Source of the DNA: Chryseobacterium sp. W4I1
Lineage (GTDB): Bacteria; Bacteroidota; Bacteroidia; Flavobacteriales; Weeksellaceae
Assembly: GCF_030816115.1 (NCBI RefSeq)
Contig: NZ_JAUSXQ010000001.1
Location: 3,448,501 to 3,512,500, forward strand
Reading direction: 5' to 3'
DNA: 64,000 bases
The position numbers and the translations under genes are program-made. Below the pieces are notes generated by a model. That model was not told where the DNA came from and made no database searches. It saw only the letters and a program-made list of their open reading frames with translations. Position 1 is the first letter of the stretch; each line of letters opens with the position of its first letter. Positions 9,971-19,038 of this stretch are shown piece by piece.

Positions 9971-10000
9971 TTGAGACTTCAATGGATTTTGTTACCTTTA
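9971..10000 (+). promoter_or_regulatory. Promoter for the serine hydrolase gene
   Basis: TTG (9971-9973), a 19-base spacer, then TACCTTTA (9993-10000). This differs from the consensus TAnnTTTG only in the last base. The predicted transcript starts near 10006, about 45 bases before the GTG start at 10051. Confidence 0.6.
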
Positions 10001-10050
10001 AATAGGCATATTTCTATTTGATATTTCCAATTTTAATATAAATACACACT

Positions 10051-11175
10051 GTGATAAAAAAATTCCACTCTTTTCTTGTACTTATTGTACTTGCATCCGG
10101 CTTGCTTTCATGTAAAAATGAATTGGTTTCTACCTCAAAACCTGTTGACAAAAATGCAATCATCGATTCTACGGTCATGGCTTTTCAAAAGACACTTTTG
10201 AAACAGCAGATTGATTCTGTTTTTAAAAAATATGATTTCAATGGCAGCATTGCTGTGTTCAAGGATTCAACAGAGCTTTACCAGAAAGAGAATGGTTATT
10301 CAGATTTCAAGAATAAAATAAAAATAGACAGCAGCACCGTTTTTGCCATCGGATCTATAAGTAAGCAATTCACAGCTGTTCTTATTCTTCTTCAGATGGA
10401 ACAGGGAAAGCTGAATGTTACTGACAAAGTATCTGACTATTTAAAAGAATTCAGGACCAAAGAATACGAGAATATCACTATTCATCAGCTTTTAAATCAT
10501 ACTTCAGGATTAAATCTTTTCGGAGGAAAACTGATGTTCAAGAGTGGCTCAGATTTTTTCTATTCTAATGACGGTTTCAATGCCTTGGGCAAAATTGTGG
10601 AAACTGTTTCAGGAAAAACTTATGACGAAAATGCGCTGGAGCTTTTCAAAAAGGCAGGCATGAAAAATTCGTCAACCGGAAACATTTTTGAAGGAAAAAA
10701 CTTTGCCAGTGCTTACCTGGGTAATGGCAAAGATGCACAAATAGTTCCCAATATGCCGAAAAGATTAGGTGGGAAAGACATAGGAACTCCGGCAGGCGGA
10801 ATTCTTTCCACCATAGAAGATCTACACATCTGGAATAATGCTCTTTATGGTGGAAAAATCCTGAAACCTGAAACTTTAAAACAGTTCGTCTCCAAAGGGG
10901 CAGTAAGGCATCATGCGATTTTTGGAAAGATGGGCTATGGCTATGGGATCATGCTGAATATGGGAAGGCCCGAAAGCTATTTTCACAGCGGCTATGTGAA
11001 AGGCTCCCCTTCTCTGAATATTTATTATCCTCAGACAAAAACATCTGTCATTATACTGTCTAATATCGCAGATGAAGAAAAAGGCAAAAGTTCAACTTTT
11101 CGCCCCCATATCGAAGTTAAAAGGATAACGGATAATCTGGAAAACACTTTGCTGCAGCTTAAATCAAAACATTAA
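10051..11175 (+). CDS. Serine hydrolase lipoprotein, beta-lactamase/PBP4 fold
   Basis: A 374-residue lipoprotein (LASGLLSC, lipidated Cys21). The class C beta-lactamase-like catalytic residues are all present: S102-x-x-K105 in GSISKQF, Y171-S-N173 in FFYSND, and H313-x-G in FHSGYVKG. Such proteins act as D,D-peptidases, esterases or amidases; true beta-lactamase activity is not implied. It begins with GTG, supported by the signal peptide that follows directly and the promoter upstream. It is attached to the membrane on the periplasmic or outer face. Confidence 0.88.
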   Translation: MIKKFHSFLVLIVLASGLLSCKNELVSTSKPVDKNAIIDSTVMAFQKTLLKQQIDSVFKKYDFNGSIAVFKDSTELYQKENGYSDFKNKIKIDSSTVFAIGSISKQFTAVLILLQMEQGKLNVTDKVSDYLKEFRTKEYENITIHQLLNHTSGLNLFGGKLMFKSGSDFFYSNDGFNALGKIVETVSGKTYDENALELFKKAGMKNSSTGNIFEGKNFASAYLGNGKDAQIVPNMPKRLGGKDIGTPAGGILSTIEDLHIWNNALYGGKILKPETLKQFVSKGAVRHHAIFGKMGYGYGIMLNMGRPESYFHSGYVKGSPSLNIYYPQTKTSVIILSNIADEEKGKSSTFRPHIEVKRITDNLENTLLQLKSKH

Positions 11176-11364
11176 AACTAAAAATCAACAACATTACAAA
11201 AACTGCTAAAGCAAAATCTGCATATACATAAACAAGGTATGAACCGGGAAGCAGCAAATAGGAAAAAATAAATGAAATATCAAGCCGTATTAGCGTGTTA
11301 TTCTTATTCTAATTGGTAGTCTTTAGATTTTATATATATGTTTAAAAAAATATTACATTGAGCT

Positions 11365-11892
11365 ATGAAAAAAATGTATTTCATTGCCATTTATCCGCCC
11401 CAGGAAATTATTGAAGAAGTGAAGGTTTTCAAAAAAGATCTTATGCTGAATTACGGAAATTCAAAGGCCATAAAAAATGATGCCCATATTACTTTATTTC
11501 CTCCTTTTTCCAGAGAGTTGGAACTGGAAAGTGACATTCATGCAGCTTTTCAAAAAATAGATACAAATATGTCTCCTTTTGAAATCATTCTGAACGGTTT
11601 TGGAAGCTTTCCTAACCCAAAGAATCCTGTCCTTTTTGTTCAGCCTGAAACCAACAATAATTTAAACATTCTTCACCAAAGAGTAAAACAGCACTTCAAT
11701 TTTACAAAATACACTTTCACTCCACATATGACGGTCGGCTATAGAGACCTCAGCTATGACAATTACCTGAAGGCGTGGGAAGTTTACAAGAATAAAGAAT
11801 ACAGAACTAAATTTATAGTTAATAAAATTTCACTTCTTCGCCACGATGGAAAGTGGATCCCCATTGCCGAAAAAGCTTTACAGGAAAACTGA
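11365..11892 (+). CDS. 2'-5' RNA ligase-family (2H) phosphoesterase
   Basis: A 175-residue protein with the two HxT motifs that define the 2H phosphoesterase superfamily: H41-I-T in AHITLFPP and H121-M-T in PHMTVGYR. The N-terminus MYFIAIYPP and the spacing fit the LigT/YjcG-type branch. Family members act on 2',3'-cyclic phosphates or 2'-5' linkages in RNA; the substrate here is unknown. It lies 64 bases upstream of ruvC in the same direction. Confidence 0.88.
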   Translation: MKKMYFIAIYPPQEIIEEVKVFKKDLMLNYGNSKAIKNDAHITLFPPFSRELELESDIHAAFQKIDTNMSPFEIILNGFGSFPNPKNPVLFVQPETNNNLNILHQRVKQHFNFTKYTFTPHMTVGYRDLSYDNYLKAWEVYKNKEYRTKFIVNKISLLRHDGKWIPIAEKALQEN

Positions 11893-11956
11893 ATTCTCAA
11901 AGAAGCTTTTATCTCAACTGTATCAGAAAATATTTATAAAACCCTATCTTTGATGA

Positions 11957-12511
11957 ATGATTTCAGAGAAAATAATTTTAGGTATTGACCCGGGAACAGC
12001 AATTATGGGTTTTGGCATTATTTCCATTAAAAAGGGTAAAATGGAAATGATCTCTATCCACGAACTGATCCTAAAAAAATATCCGAACCACGAAACCAAA
12101 CTGAAATATATTTTTGACAAAACATTAGCACTGATCGATGAGTACCACCCTGACGAAGTTGCTCTGGAAGCTCCGTTCTTCGGTAAAAACGTGCAGAGTA
12201 TGCTCAAACTGGGCCGGGCTCAGGGAGTAGCCATGGCCGCAAGCCTGCACAGGAATATCCCTATTACGGAATACTCACCCAAAAAGATTAAAATGGCCAT
12301 CACCGGAAACGGAAACGCCAGCAAGGAGCAGGTTGCAGGGATGCTCCAAAACCTTTTAAATCTGAAGGAATTTCCTACTAAATATTTAGATGCCTCGGAT
12401 GGCCTGGCTGTCGCAGTATGCCATCATTTCAACTCGGGGACTATTGCAGATACAAAGTCGTATAGCGGATGGGATAGTTTTTTGAAGCAGAATCCGGGAA
12501 GGGTGAAGTAA
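11957..12511 (+). CDS. ruvC: Holliday junction resolvase RuvC
   Basis: A 184-residue protein with the RuvC acidic residues: D11 in GIDPGT, E71 in ALEAPFFG, and D145/D148 in YLDASDGLAVA. GRAQGVAMAA and the basic stretch SPKKIKMAITGNGNASKEQV fit DNA binding. It dimerises and symmetrically nicks Holliday junctions delivered by RuvAB. It marks the boundary between the conserved backbone and the decayed accessory island that begins about 30 bases downstream. Confidence 0.97.
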   Translation: MISEKIILGIDPGTAIMGFGIISIKKGKMEMISIHELILKKYPNHETKLKYIFDKTLALIDEYHPDEVALEAPFFGKNVQSMLKLGRAQGVAMAASLHRNIPITEYSPKKIKMAITGNGNASKEQVAGMLQNLLNLKEFPTKYLDASDGLAVAVCHHFNSGTIADTKSYSGWDSFLKQNPGRVK

Positions 12512-12540
12512 TTATTAGGAGGCTGTTATGTTAATACATT

Positions 12541-12837
12541 TATGAAGTCTATAACTTTGGTAAGCGGCTTACAGAAGTAAGAAAAGATAAAGGACTTATG
12601 CAGAAAGAAGTTTATTCACATCTCGCTATTGGCAACAGCAATTACAATAAGCTGGAGAACGGTCACAGACGGTAGATGAGTTGTTGAAGCTTTCTAAGCT
12701 TTTTAACCTTAGTGCAGATCAGATTCTGAACTACGAAAATATCATCTCAGAAGAAGGTTACCATTGAGGACAAACCCGATTTTGAGAAGCTGCTTTTGAT
12801 TAATTATAAAGTATCAATAGATCCGCTACAAAAATGA
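12541..12837 (+). pseudogene. Decayed XRE-type HTH regulator
   Basis: Reading from 12541 gives YEVYNFGKRLTEVRKDKGL and KLENGHR, the core of an XRE helix-turn-helix, and then meets a stop (TAG). The continuation sits in another frame (TVDELLKLSKLFNLSADQIL, then SEEGYH and stop), and a third segment (EDKPDFEKLLLINYK) is in yet another frame, ending at 12837. At least two frameshifts are needed to rebuild one protein, and no start codon precedes the first segment in frame. This is a remnant of an immunity-repressor-like or IS-associated regulator. Confidence 0.7.
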
Positions 12838-12873
12838 CTTAAATTTATGGTGTAAAGTTTAAAACCTTTATCC

Positions 12874-13457
12874 ATGAATAAACAACAACAGCAAGTTAAG
12901 GCTCGCAAAGATTGGCTTAAAATCTATTTACAAGAATGAAAGTTATTAGGATCTACTCTAATAAAAAAGCAGAAAGTACGATACATTTTTTAGGTGAAAT
13001 TTTGGATACATTCTATTTTCCTATACAGCATATTCAAACTGACTGGAGAACGGAATTTTTTAATTATTCCTTTCAATACGAATTGCATGAGCATTTTATC
13101 AAATACAGGCCCATCAAGCCCAGATCCCCTCATTTAAATGGTAAAGTAGAAAGAACCCAACAGACTGACAAATCCGAATTCTGGTCACTAATAGATTTAT
13201 CTGATCCAGATCTTGATTTAAATGCTTTAGCTATTGAATGGCAGGAGTTCTACAATAAGAAAAGACCACACTCTTCTTTGAATGGAAAAACGCCTTGGGA
13301 AAAGTTACAGTTGTTGGAACATCTCATCCCTATTCAGCCTGATGTTACTGCAAAATTTTGGGACTCGAATGAAGTAATATTGCCCAGAAATTATACTTAT
13401 TTAAGTTATATAAAACAAAAAAATATTAATTTAGTTTCAAAGCCCAAGAGGAAGTAG
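12874..13457 (+). mobile_element. Internally deleted IS481-like transposase remnant
   Basis: An ATG at 12874 starts MNKQQQQVKARKDWLKIY, the N-terminal part of an integrase-core transposase, but it stops after about 20 residues. From about 12936, in a different frame, runs the C-terminal half of an rve/DDE domain: HIQTDWRTEF (Asp), then PRSPHLNGKVERTQQT (Glu) and EFYNKKRPHSSLNGKTPW. The HTH and the first catalytic Asp are missing, so it cannot transpose by itself. The final 173 codons (12936-13457) are open but are a fragment. I could not define terminal inverted repeats. Confidence 0.75.
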
Positions 13458-13508
13458 GCTCTGCTGGGGAGCAACCTACCAGCACTAGGCTTTTAGATAT
13501 ACGGAAAG

Positions 13509-13535
13509 GGAGACCCAAAAGGTCTCCTCTTTTAT
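13509..13535 (+). terminator. Terminator after the transposase remnant
   Basis: GGAGACC (13509-13515), loop CAAAA, GGTCTCC (13521-13527), then TCTTTTATTT. Confidence 0.75.
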
Positions 13536-13644
13536 TTCCGGTATCTTTTATGGCTAAGAAAACCCTCTCTTAATTTGTAACGAATCTATTGTTATAGCAC
13601 ATATTAGTATTTTTATCTTATTAATCTGTAACGATTATTTAGGA

Positions 13645-14058
13645 CTAGTGATTATTTTTCTTTAATTTTTCGCATTTACATGGAGGTGGGGCTCCATTAA
13701 AATTCTTATTATCAAAATGTAGATAATATATTTTATTATCTCTTTCAATCAATAATGTTAAACTATCTTTTTCTTTAGAAACATGATCACCTAAATGAAT
13801 TTTTCCTGTCCATTGGTCAAGCATAGGTAAACAGACTTCTCCAAAATTCATGTAAGCATTCATGTGATTTGCCGTATCTGCAATCTCACCTAAATATACT
13901 TCTTTGTTCATTTCAATCGGAGAAAAATCGTCTAGGAATGATTCTGTTCCTGATTTAAAAAAATCAGACAAATCTTTTTTCTCCGAATTAAAATAGATAA
14001 AAAGAACTAGGAATCCAATCAATGAAAGTATAACTGTTATTTTATTATTCTTAAACAT
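13645..14058 (-). CDS. Membrane-anchored small protein, candidate Rhs-tip immunity protein
   Basis: A 137-residue protein with an N-terminal membrane anchor (KITVILSLIGFLVLFIYF) and a soluble remainder containing TANHMNAYMNFGEVCLPML and a C-terminal PPPCKCEKLKKNNH. The ATG at 14058 lies 7 bases after the end of the broken Rhs tip cassette (14066-15004). That is the classic position of the cognate immunity gene, so the toxin target would be in the cell envelope or exported space. No family is recognised. The frame is intact while its partner is broken, as expected if immunity is still useful against kin carrying the toxin. The role is inferred from position only. Confidence 0.55.
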   Translation of the reverse strand: MFKNNKITVILSLIGFLVLFIYFNSEKKDLSDFFKSGTESFLDDFSPIEMNKEVYLGEIADTANHMNAYMNFGEVCLPMLDQWTGKIHLGDHVSKEKDSLTLLIERDNKIYYLHFDNKNFNGAPPPCKCEKLKKNNH

Positions 14059-14065
14059 TTTAATA

Positions 14066-15004
14066 TTAATTTTTAAGTGGTGTTGTCCAAAAAAGTTTCG
14101 TTGCACCATATTGATAAGATCCACCTGCGCCAATTGGATTAGTTCCAATACCAAAAGTTGTATAACCTTTTGCTCCGTTATTATTGAGTCCAAAATTACT
14201 CGGATTCATATCCCGTAATTGAAATCTGCCATCATAGTCTGTTCCTCCGTAAGATGCATTAAGAAATGGAACACCTCCTGAATAACTCATTCCATTTCCT
14301 GCAAAATCTCCAATTTTAAAATCATGCCCCTCGGCAGGAGTTACGCTATACATACTTAAAGATGGACCCACATCATAATCCACATCAAAATTTATATTGG
14401 CATAAAAAGAACTTCCATTATTATTATCAGCAGAAACATAACTAGGGCTCCAGACCATCCATAACCAACTATTGAACTGTATCTAAGTTCTACCCCCATT
14501 CCTCCAGATCCAGCTAATTTTAATTGGCCTACAGTTGCCAACATTTTGACTATCAGGATTAATTCCAATTTGAGTTCCTGCTCCAGTTGTAAAGGATTCA
14601 GTCATAACCTTTCCACTAGAGTCGGTTGCAACTCCTGTATCACTTAAATTATATTGATAATTTTGATTGCCATTACTATCTGTTCCTGTTATTGTTAAAG
14701 CATCTTGATATTCCTAAACTCCCATATATTTTTTATCTTGAGCATCTTGTAATGAATGAACATCTTTATCGTAAGTCCAAGATGTTTGCCCATCAACAAC
14801 TGACTTAATCCATCCTGTACCTTCTCTTCCGTCAGGGTCTACAAAATTAATTGGATTATTGAAAGCATAATTAAAAGGAGAATGTCTTCTCATCTTTTCT
14901 GCCAACGGATCCACCACTCCCCATCTTCCAATATCCGGCATATACATTCTCGCTCCATAGTCATACATTCCAGTCTCTTGCAACTCCTTCCCGTTGTACT
15001 TGTA
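14066..15004 (-). pseudogene. Orphan Rhs C-terminal tip cassette, broken
   Basis: On the reverse strand from 15004 the sequence reads [20 protein letters not shown], then [11 protein letters not shown] and [17 protein letters not shown], the Rhs core-associated motif. It is nearly identical to the motif in the intact Rhs gene (16300-16450), but nothing of the Rhs body precedes it. After the core comes a different tip (about 250 codons) with Gly/Asn/Tyr-rich segments such as FKIGDFAGNGMSYSGG and KGYTTFGIGTNPIGAGG. There is an in-frame TAG at 14714-14716, and frame changes near 14536 and 14455. It is a displaced tip left after cassette replacement. The tip domain is not recognised. Confidence 0.8.
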
Positions 15005-15041
15005 GTTCTATAATTCCATTCAATTGAGAGAAGTTGTTTAT

Positions 15042-15560
15042 TTAAATACCCAAATGTTTTACGGTTAATAACTTCCATTGATTTTCTTTACAAGAATATT
15101 CAAACACTATTACCGAACCTCCTACATTTGTAAACTGATAGTTTTTATTCTTGTATGTTATTTTAAAATCCATAATGTTGATTGTGATTCTATTTCCGTT
15201 TAATACTTCTATGATTTTCCATACATTTATTCCTTTTTTTAAAAGGCTTCTGTTATTTTTATCATAAATATCAATTTCTTTGAATTGTATTTTAGAAATA
15301 GTGTTTATTTTAAAACCTCGATTATTCTCGTCTAGTAAATATAAATTATTAATCTTAGTAGAAAGTTGCTGTATATAAAGTTTCCAATTTTCGGTTTGAA
15401 TATCTTTACTCAATTCTTGCTTATAAAAATTATAAAAATCATCACCACTAATTACTATAGCATCATCTTTTAAAGTTTTATATTCATTGTCTAATTTTTG
15501 AGCTTTAATCGTAAAAGAACAAAGTAAAAAAATACAGATTAAAGATATTATTCTTTTCAT
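15042..15560 (-). CDS. Exported protein, candidate immunity partner of the Rhs JAB tip
   Basis: A 172-residue protein with a Sec signal peptide (SLICIFLLCSFTIKAQ). The mature part is lysine- and asparagine-rich with alternating beta-type segments, ending NQWKLLTVKHLGI. It starts 2 bases after the stop of the 1155-residue Rhs gene, so it is translationally linked. By analogy with polymorphic toxin loci it should be the specific immunity protein, acting in the periplasm. I recognise no family; an accessory exported role is the alternative. Confidence 0.55.
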   Translation of the reverse strand: MKRIISLICIFLLCSFTIKAQKLDNEYKTLKDDAIVISGDDFYNFYKQELSKDIQTENWKLYIQQLSTKINNLYLLDENNRGFKINTISKIQFKEIDIYDKNNRSLLKKGINVWKIIEVLNGNRITINIMDFKITYKNKNYQFTNVGGSVIVFEYSCKENQWKLLTVKHLGI

Positions 15561-15562
15561 TT

Positions 15563-18500
15563 CTATTTTGTTTTAGGGGTTACAAAGTATTTTTGAGGAA
15601 TAGTCGCTTTGACACCTGTATTATTATAAATATATACAGTTCCATTTGATCTGGAGAAAACATAATTAATTGCAGTTCCACTATTTTGAATATCTCCTCC
15701 TTGATTTGATGGTGCATTCCCCCAACTACTTGTAGTTGTAGTTCCTCCTATCGTTGCAGAAGATGATCCCATAATATTATTTGAACCTGATGATTCAGTT
15801 TTACTTCCACTTGGATGCGAGTGAAATATAGATTGATTTCCATAGCTAGTAATCGAAATACTTGCATTTGGATCTGTTGCGGGATCGCGAACAGGTCCCA
15901 TTGGAGATTCTACAACAGTACCGTCTTTTTTAATTCTACCTCCGTATTCTCTATTATTTGCATCAGATGTCCCTCCTTTTCCATTATCCTGATTGACTAT
16001 GTCTACCATCCCTTGACGTGTATCAGGACTTCCTGTAATTTCAACACTATTATCATAAGCTAAACTATTTGATTGAAATGCGGAAGTATTTCCAGAGTTT
16101 TCGGTAATAAATTTTTCTGTTGCTTTTCTATCCTTATTAGATATTCCTGCAGATGGTGCGCCAGAATCAAAGCTTGATTTTGTTGTTTTTACTACATAAA
16201 CTTTTTTATCATCAATACCATCATTACCCAAATATGTTCCATCTTCACTTATAAAATCTCCTTCTAATCTTCCATCGGGATCTATAAAACGAATAGGATT
16301 GTTATAAGCATAACGATATGGTGACCAAGCTCTGTTAACTTCCGCCAAAGGATCTACCACACCCCATCTTCCCAAGTCAGGCATATACATTCTCGCTCCA
16401 TAATCATACATTCCCGTTTCTTGCTGTAATTCTTTGCCATTATATTGATACTTATAAGCAGGATTTCCTGTCAAAGCATTATATCCTTCATGTTTTAAAC
16501 CAAACGGATAATAATTGTTTTCTTCAAGAACTGCTGTGTTGCTGCCATTGTTGAAATAACTCAAACGTACATTTCCCAAATGATCTGTATAGTTGTAAAT
16601 ATACTTATTTTTTACAAAATCAAAATAACCTTCTGAGGTCGGTACAAACTGTAAATCAGGTGTAGGAGGAGGACAATCAATACATCCAAATCCTATGCCT
16701 TCAAGTACATATTGAAAACTATCCAAATAATCCGTAGTCGTTAGAGCAAGGTTTGTATTTCCCTGCCAATCTTTTTTGTAATAAGAATATACTTTTTTAA
16801 GTTTTCTTCCATCAGCTCCATAAAGATGGGAGATAATACCCCCGAAAGGACTTGTATTATTATTCTTAGTAAGAATAGAAGGAAGGTTGAGGAAATTATA
16901 CTGAATATTTGTAATTTCTTTATCTACATGATTCGTCATATTTCCGTTCAAATCATAGCCAATAGTATTTCCACCTCCAACATACCCTGAATAATTCTGG
17001 GAAGCATCCGTTACATTTAACAGCCTATTACCTGCATAGTTATACGTTAAATTGTCAATTTGCATTGCCATTCCGTTGGTTGTATTTTTAGCATTCCGAT
17101 ATAATCGGGTAATATTACCATTCAGATCATATTCTATAGATTCCCCGAAATGATCTTCCAGTGGCACAGTACTATTAGGCTCAGAATAATGTCCGAATTT
17201 AAGTCTGTTTAATTTATCATAATTATAAGAGTATTTTTTTAGTACACCATCATTTGAAGTCTTCCAATCGACTTCTGCAATATTCCCGTTATACTTTGCC
17301 ATAGCAAAAGTAGTATTGACTGGATTATGGTATCTAAGCTCATATCCGAATAATTTTCCGTTCAGGTTAACGGGATCATTAATCTGTGTCATCCAGCCAC
17401 GGATGTTGTATTTGTAATCTATGGTCTGTAATGGTGATGCTATAGCTATTCCCCCAACTTTTTTAGATTCCAGCTGGGAAAGCTCATTGTATTTGTTTTG
17501 AGCCAGATATTCAACAGGGTTGCTGCCTATCTGATGGGTATGGGTCAAAAGCCTGTTCTGGTGATCGTATGTAAAGTTTTCAGTGATGACTCTTTCATTA
17601 TCAGTAGCCAGTCTTTTGTGTCTTGTAACTGCAATTTGTGGAACACCTGAAAAATCAAGCTTAGATTCTGTTTTAGTATACCCCCCCAAATGGTTAATGG
17701 AATGAGTTCCTATTGAGCGTCCTTTAGTATCGTAATAGGTATAATTCTTTGTCCAGTTATCGTCCTCAATATTCTTCACCAGGCTCATCACCGGAAGTCC
17801 TTTGGTGCTTCTTCCATCTGCAGGAGTATCGGTCAAAACAGGCTCATCCTGGATGGTTGAGGGGAAAGAAGGATTAAAGCTGTATGGAGGATAAGTGTCA
17901 TAATAATTTAATGTTAATATCTTAACCCATTTTGTAGAATTCGGATAAGTAACATCCTGATTTCCGTAATATACATCCATGCCCTGTCTGTTAAAAGCAG
18001 TAGCTACACGAATGACATTATTAGAGCCTAAAGCATCTATTTCTGATTGTTCAACGCTTCTTTGATAACCTGTTCCTATTCCCGTGATTGCCACTCTTCC
18101 GAACTGGTCGTATTTGGTGTACAGCCATTGACCTTTTTCTTTTAAAATAGTGTCTTGAGTAGCTACTAGACGATCCTGTTTATCATATAGCATATATTCC
18201 CAGCCTTTGCCTGGTAGTTTCTTTTCCACTAAACGGCCTCTGCCATCGTAACGGTATTGGTAACACAAATCGTTTAACACGGTATCTGTAATAGGTCCTT
18301 GTAATGCTTTAGGAGGAATAACAAATGCCAGCTGGTCATATTCATTATACACATAATAGGTGTCAGTGTAATATGTCCCATCAAATTTTCTTACCATTAC
18401 AGCCTGCCCTTGCCCATTTTTGAATTCTATAGTGATATTACCATCTTCATCAGTTACTGTATTCTTGTATAATTGGTTTGGCGGAAAATATTCCAGAACT

Positions 18501-19030
18501 AAAGCAGATGATGTGGCATTATTTACCCAGGAGGTATTGGTTGTAAATTTATAGACTTCATATTGGGCATTGGTATCGTACTGAAAGGTTACGGGCTTAT
18601 TTGCCCAGGCTGTTCCAACTTGAATCTGCTGCTGGATCCTGTCCAATGGAGAGTTTTCCAAAACCTTTTCCGCATAGATTTTTTCTCCCCCATAAATAGC
18701 TGGTGCATTACCTAGTGGTGTAGGAAAAATAGCTCCATTTTGTGTTGAAGATTGTGGGATAGGTAAAAAATCTTTAGTTTGTCTTCCGAATCCGTCATAT
18801 TCGATATGATTTACAACATCTCTTCCTAATGGTGATGCTTTTACACCTACAATTTGTTTAGGTCTTCCTAAGCCATCAAAATACTGAACGGTTTCTGAGA
18901 TCTTGGTAGGTGTTGTCCCATTGTAGTCCAAATAGGTTTTAGACTGGATATAGTTTTCTTCCTGGGTAAGCTGGGCATATGCTGAATGGGTGATCAGCAG
19001 AAGACCAATAGGAATGATTATTTTTTTCAT
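15563..19030 (-). CDS. Rhs-repeat protein with JAB/MPN-like C-terminal tip
   Basis: A 1155-residue protein with a signal peptide (IIIPIGLLLITHSAYAQ). The N-terminal 250 residues resemble DUF6443 (VQYFDGLGRPKQIV, IEYDGFGRQTKDFLP). YD/Rhs repeats follow (YDKQDRLVATQD, YDGRGRLVEKK, YDLNGNITRL). The Rhs core DHLGNVRLSYF ... [11 protein letters not shown] lies at about 830-900. The 240-residue variable tip has REYGGRI, then FHSHPSG near residue 1070, a Ser/Gly/Thr-rich insert, then PSNQGGDI. This fits a JAB/MPN metallopeptidase (Glu, HxH, Asp) of the toxin-tip type. No PAAR or T6SS domain is present, so export is through Sec and then to the surface. The gene is 8 bases after its 1017-residue partner. 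Confidence 0.85.
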   Translation of the reverse strand: MKKIIIPIGLLLITHSAYAQLTQEENYIQSKTYLDYNGTTPTKISETVQYFDGLGRPKQIVGVKASPLGRDVVNHIEYDGFGRQTKDFLPIPQSSTQNGAIFPTPLGNAPAIYGGEKIYAEKVLENSPLDRIQQQIQVGTAWANKPVTFQYDTNAQYEVYKFTTNTSWVNNATSSALVLEYFPPNQLYKNTVTDEDGNITIEFKNGQGQAVMVRKFDGTYYTDTYYVYNEYDQLAFVIPPKALQGPITDTVLNDLCYQYRYDGRGRLVEKKLPGKGWEYMLYDKQDRLVATQDTILKEKGQWLYTKYDQFGRVAITGIGTGYQRSVEQSEIDALGSNNVIRVATAFNRQGMDVYYGNQDVTYPNSTKWVKILTLNYYDTYPPYSFNPSFPSTIQDEPVLTDTPADGRSTKGLPVMSLVKNIEDDNWTKNYTYYDTKGRSIGTHSINHLGGYTKTESKLDFSGVPQIAVTRHKRLATDNERVITENFTYDHQNRLLTHTHQIGSNPVEYLAQNKYNELSQLESKKVGGIAIASPLQTIDYKYNIRGWMTQINDPVNLNGKLFGYELRYHNPVNTTFAMAKYNGNIAEVDWKTSNDGVLKKYSYNYDKLNRLKFGHYSEPNSTVPLEDHFGESIEYDLNGNITRLYRNAKNTTNGMAMQIDNLTYNYAGNRLLNVTDASQNYSGYVGGGNTIGYDLNGNMTNHVDKEITNIQYNFLNLPSILTKNNNTSPFGGIISHLYGADGRKLKKVYSYYKKDWQGNTNLALTTTDYLDSFQYVLEGIGFGCIDCPPPTPDLQFVPTSEGYFDFVKNKYIYNYTDHLGNVRLSYFNNGSNTAVLEENNYYPFGLKHEGYNALTGNPAYKYQYNGKELQQETGMYDYGARMYMPDLGRWGVVDPLAEVNRAWSPYRYAYNNPIRFIDPDGRLEGDFISEDGTYLGNDGIDDKKVYVVKTTKSSFDSGAPSAGISNKDRKATEKFITENSGNTSAFQSNSLAYDNSVEITGSPDTRQGMVDIVNQDNGKGGTSDANNREYGGRIKKDGTVVESPMGPVRDPATDPNASISITSYGNQSIFHSHPSGSKTESSGSNNIMGSSSATIGGTTTTSSWGNAPSNQGGDIQNSGTAINYVFSRSNGTVYIYNNTGVKATIPQKYFVTPKTK

Positions 19031-19038
19031 GTTTGTGT

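Noticed and set aside
15815..16063. 82-codon forward frame opposite the Rhs tip
   Set aside because: Mirror of the Rhs tip coding strand; Ser/Cys/Ile-rich with no domain.
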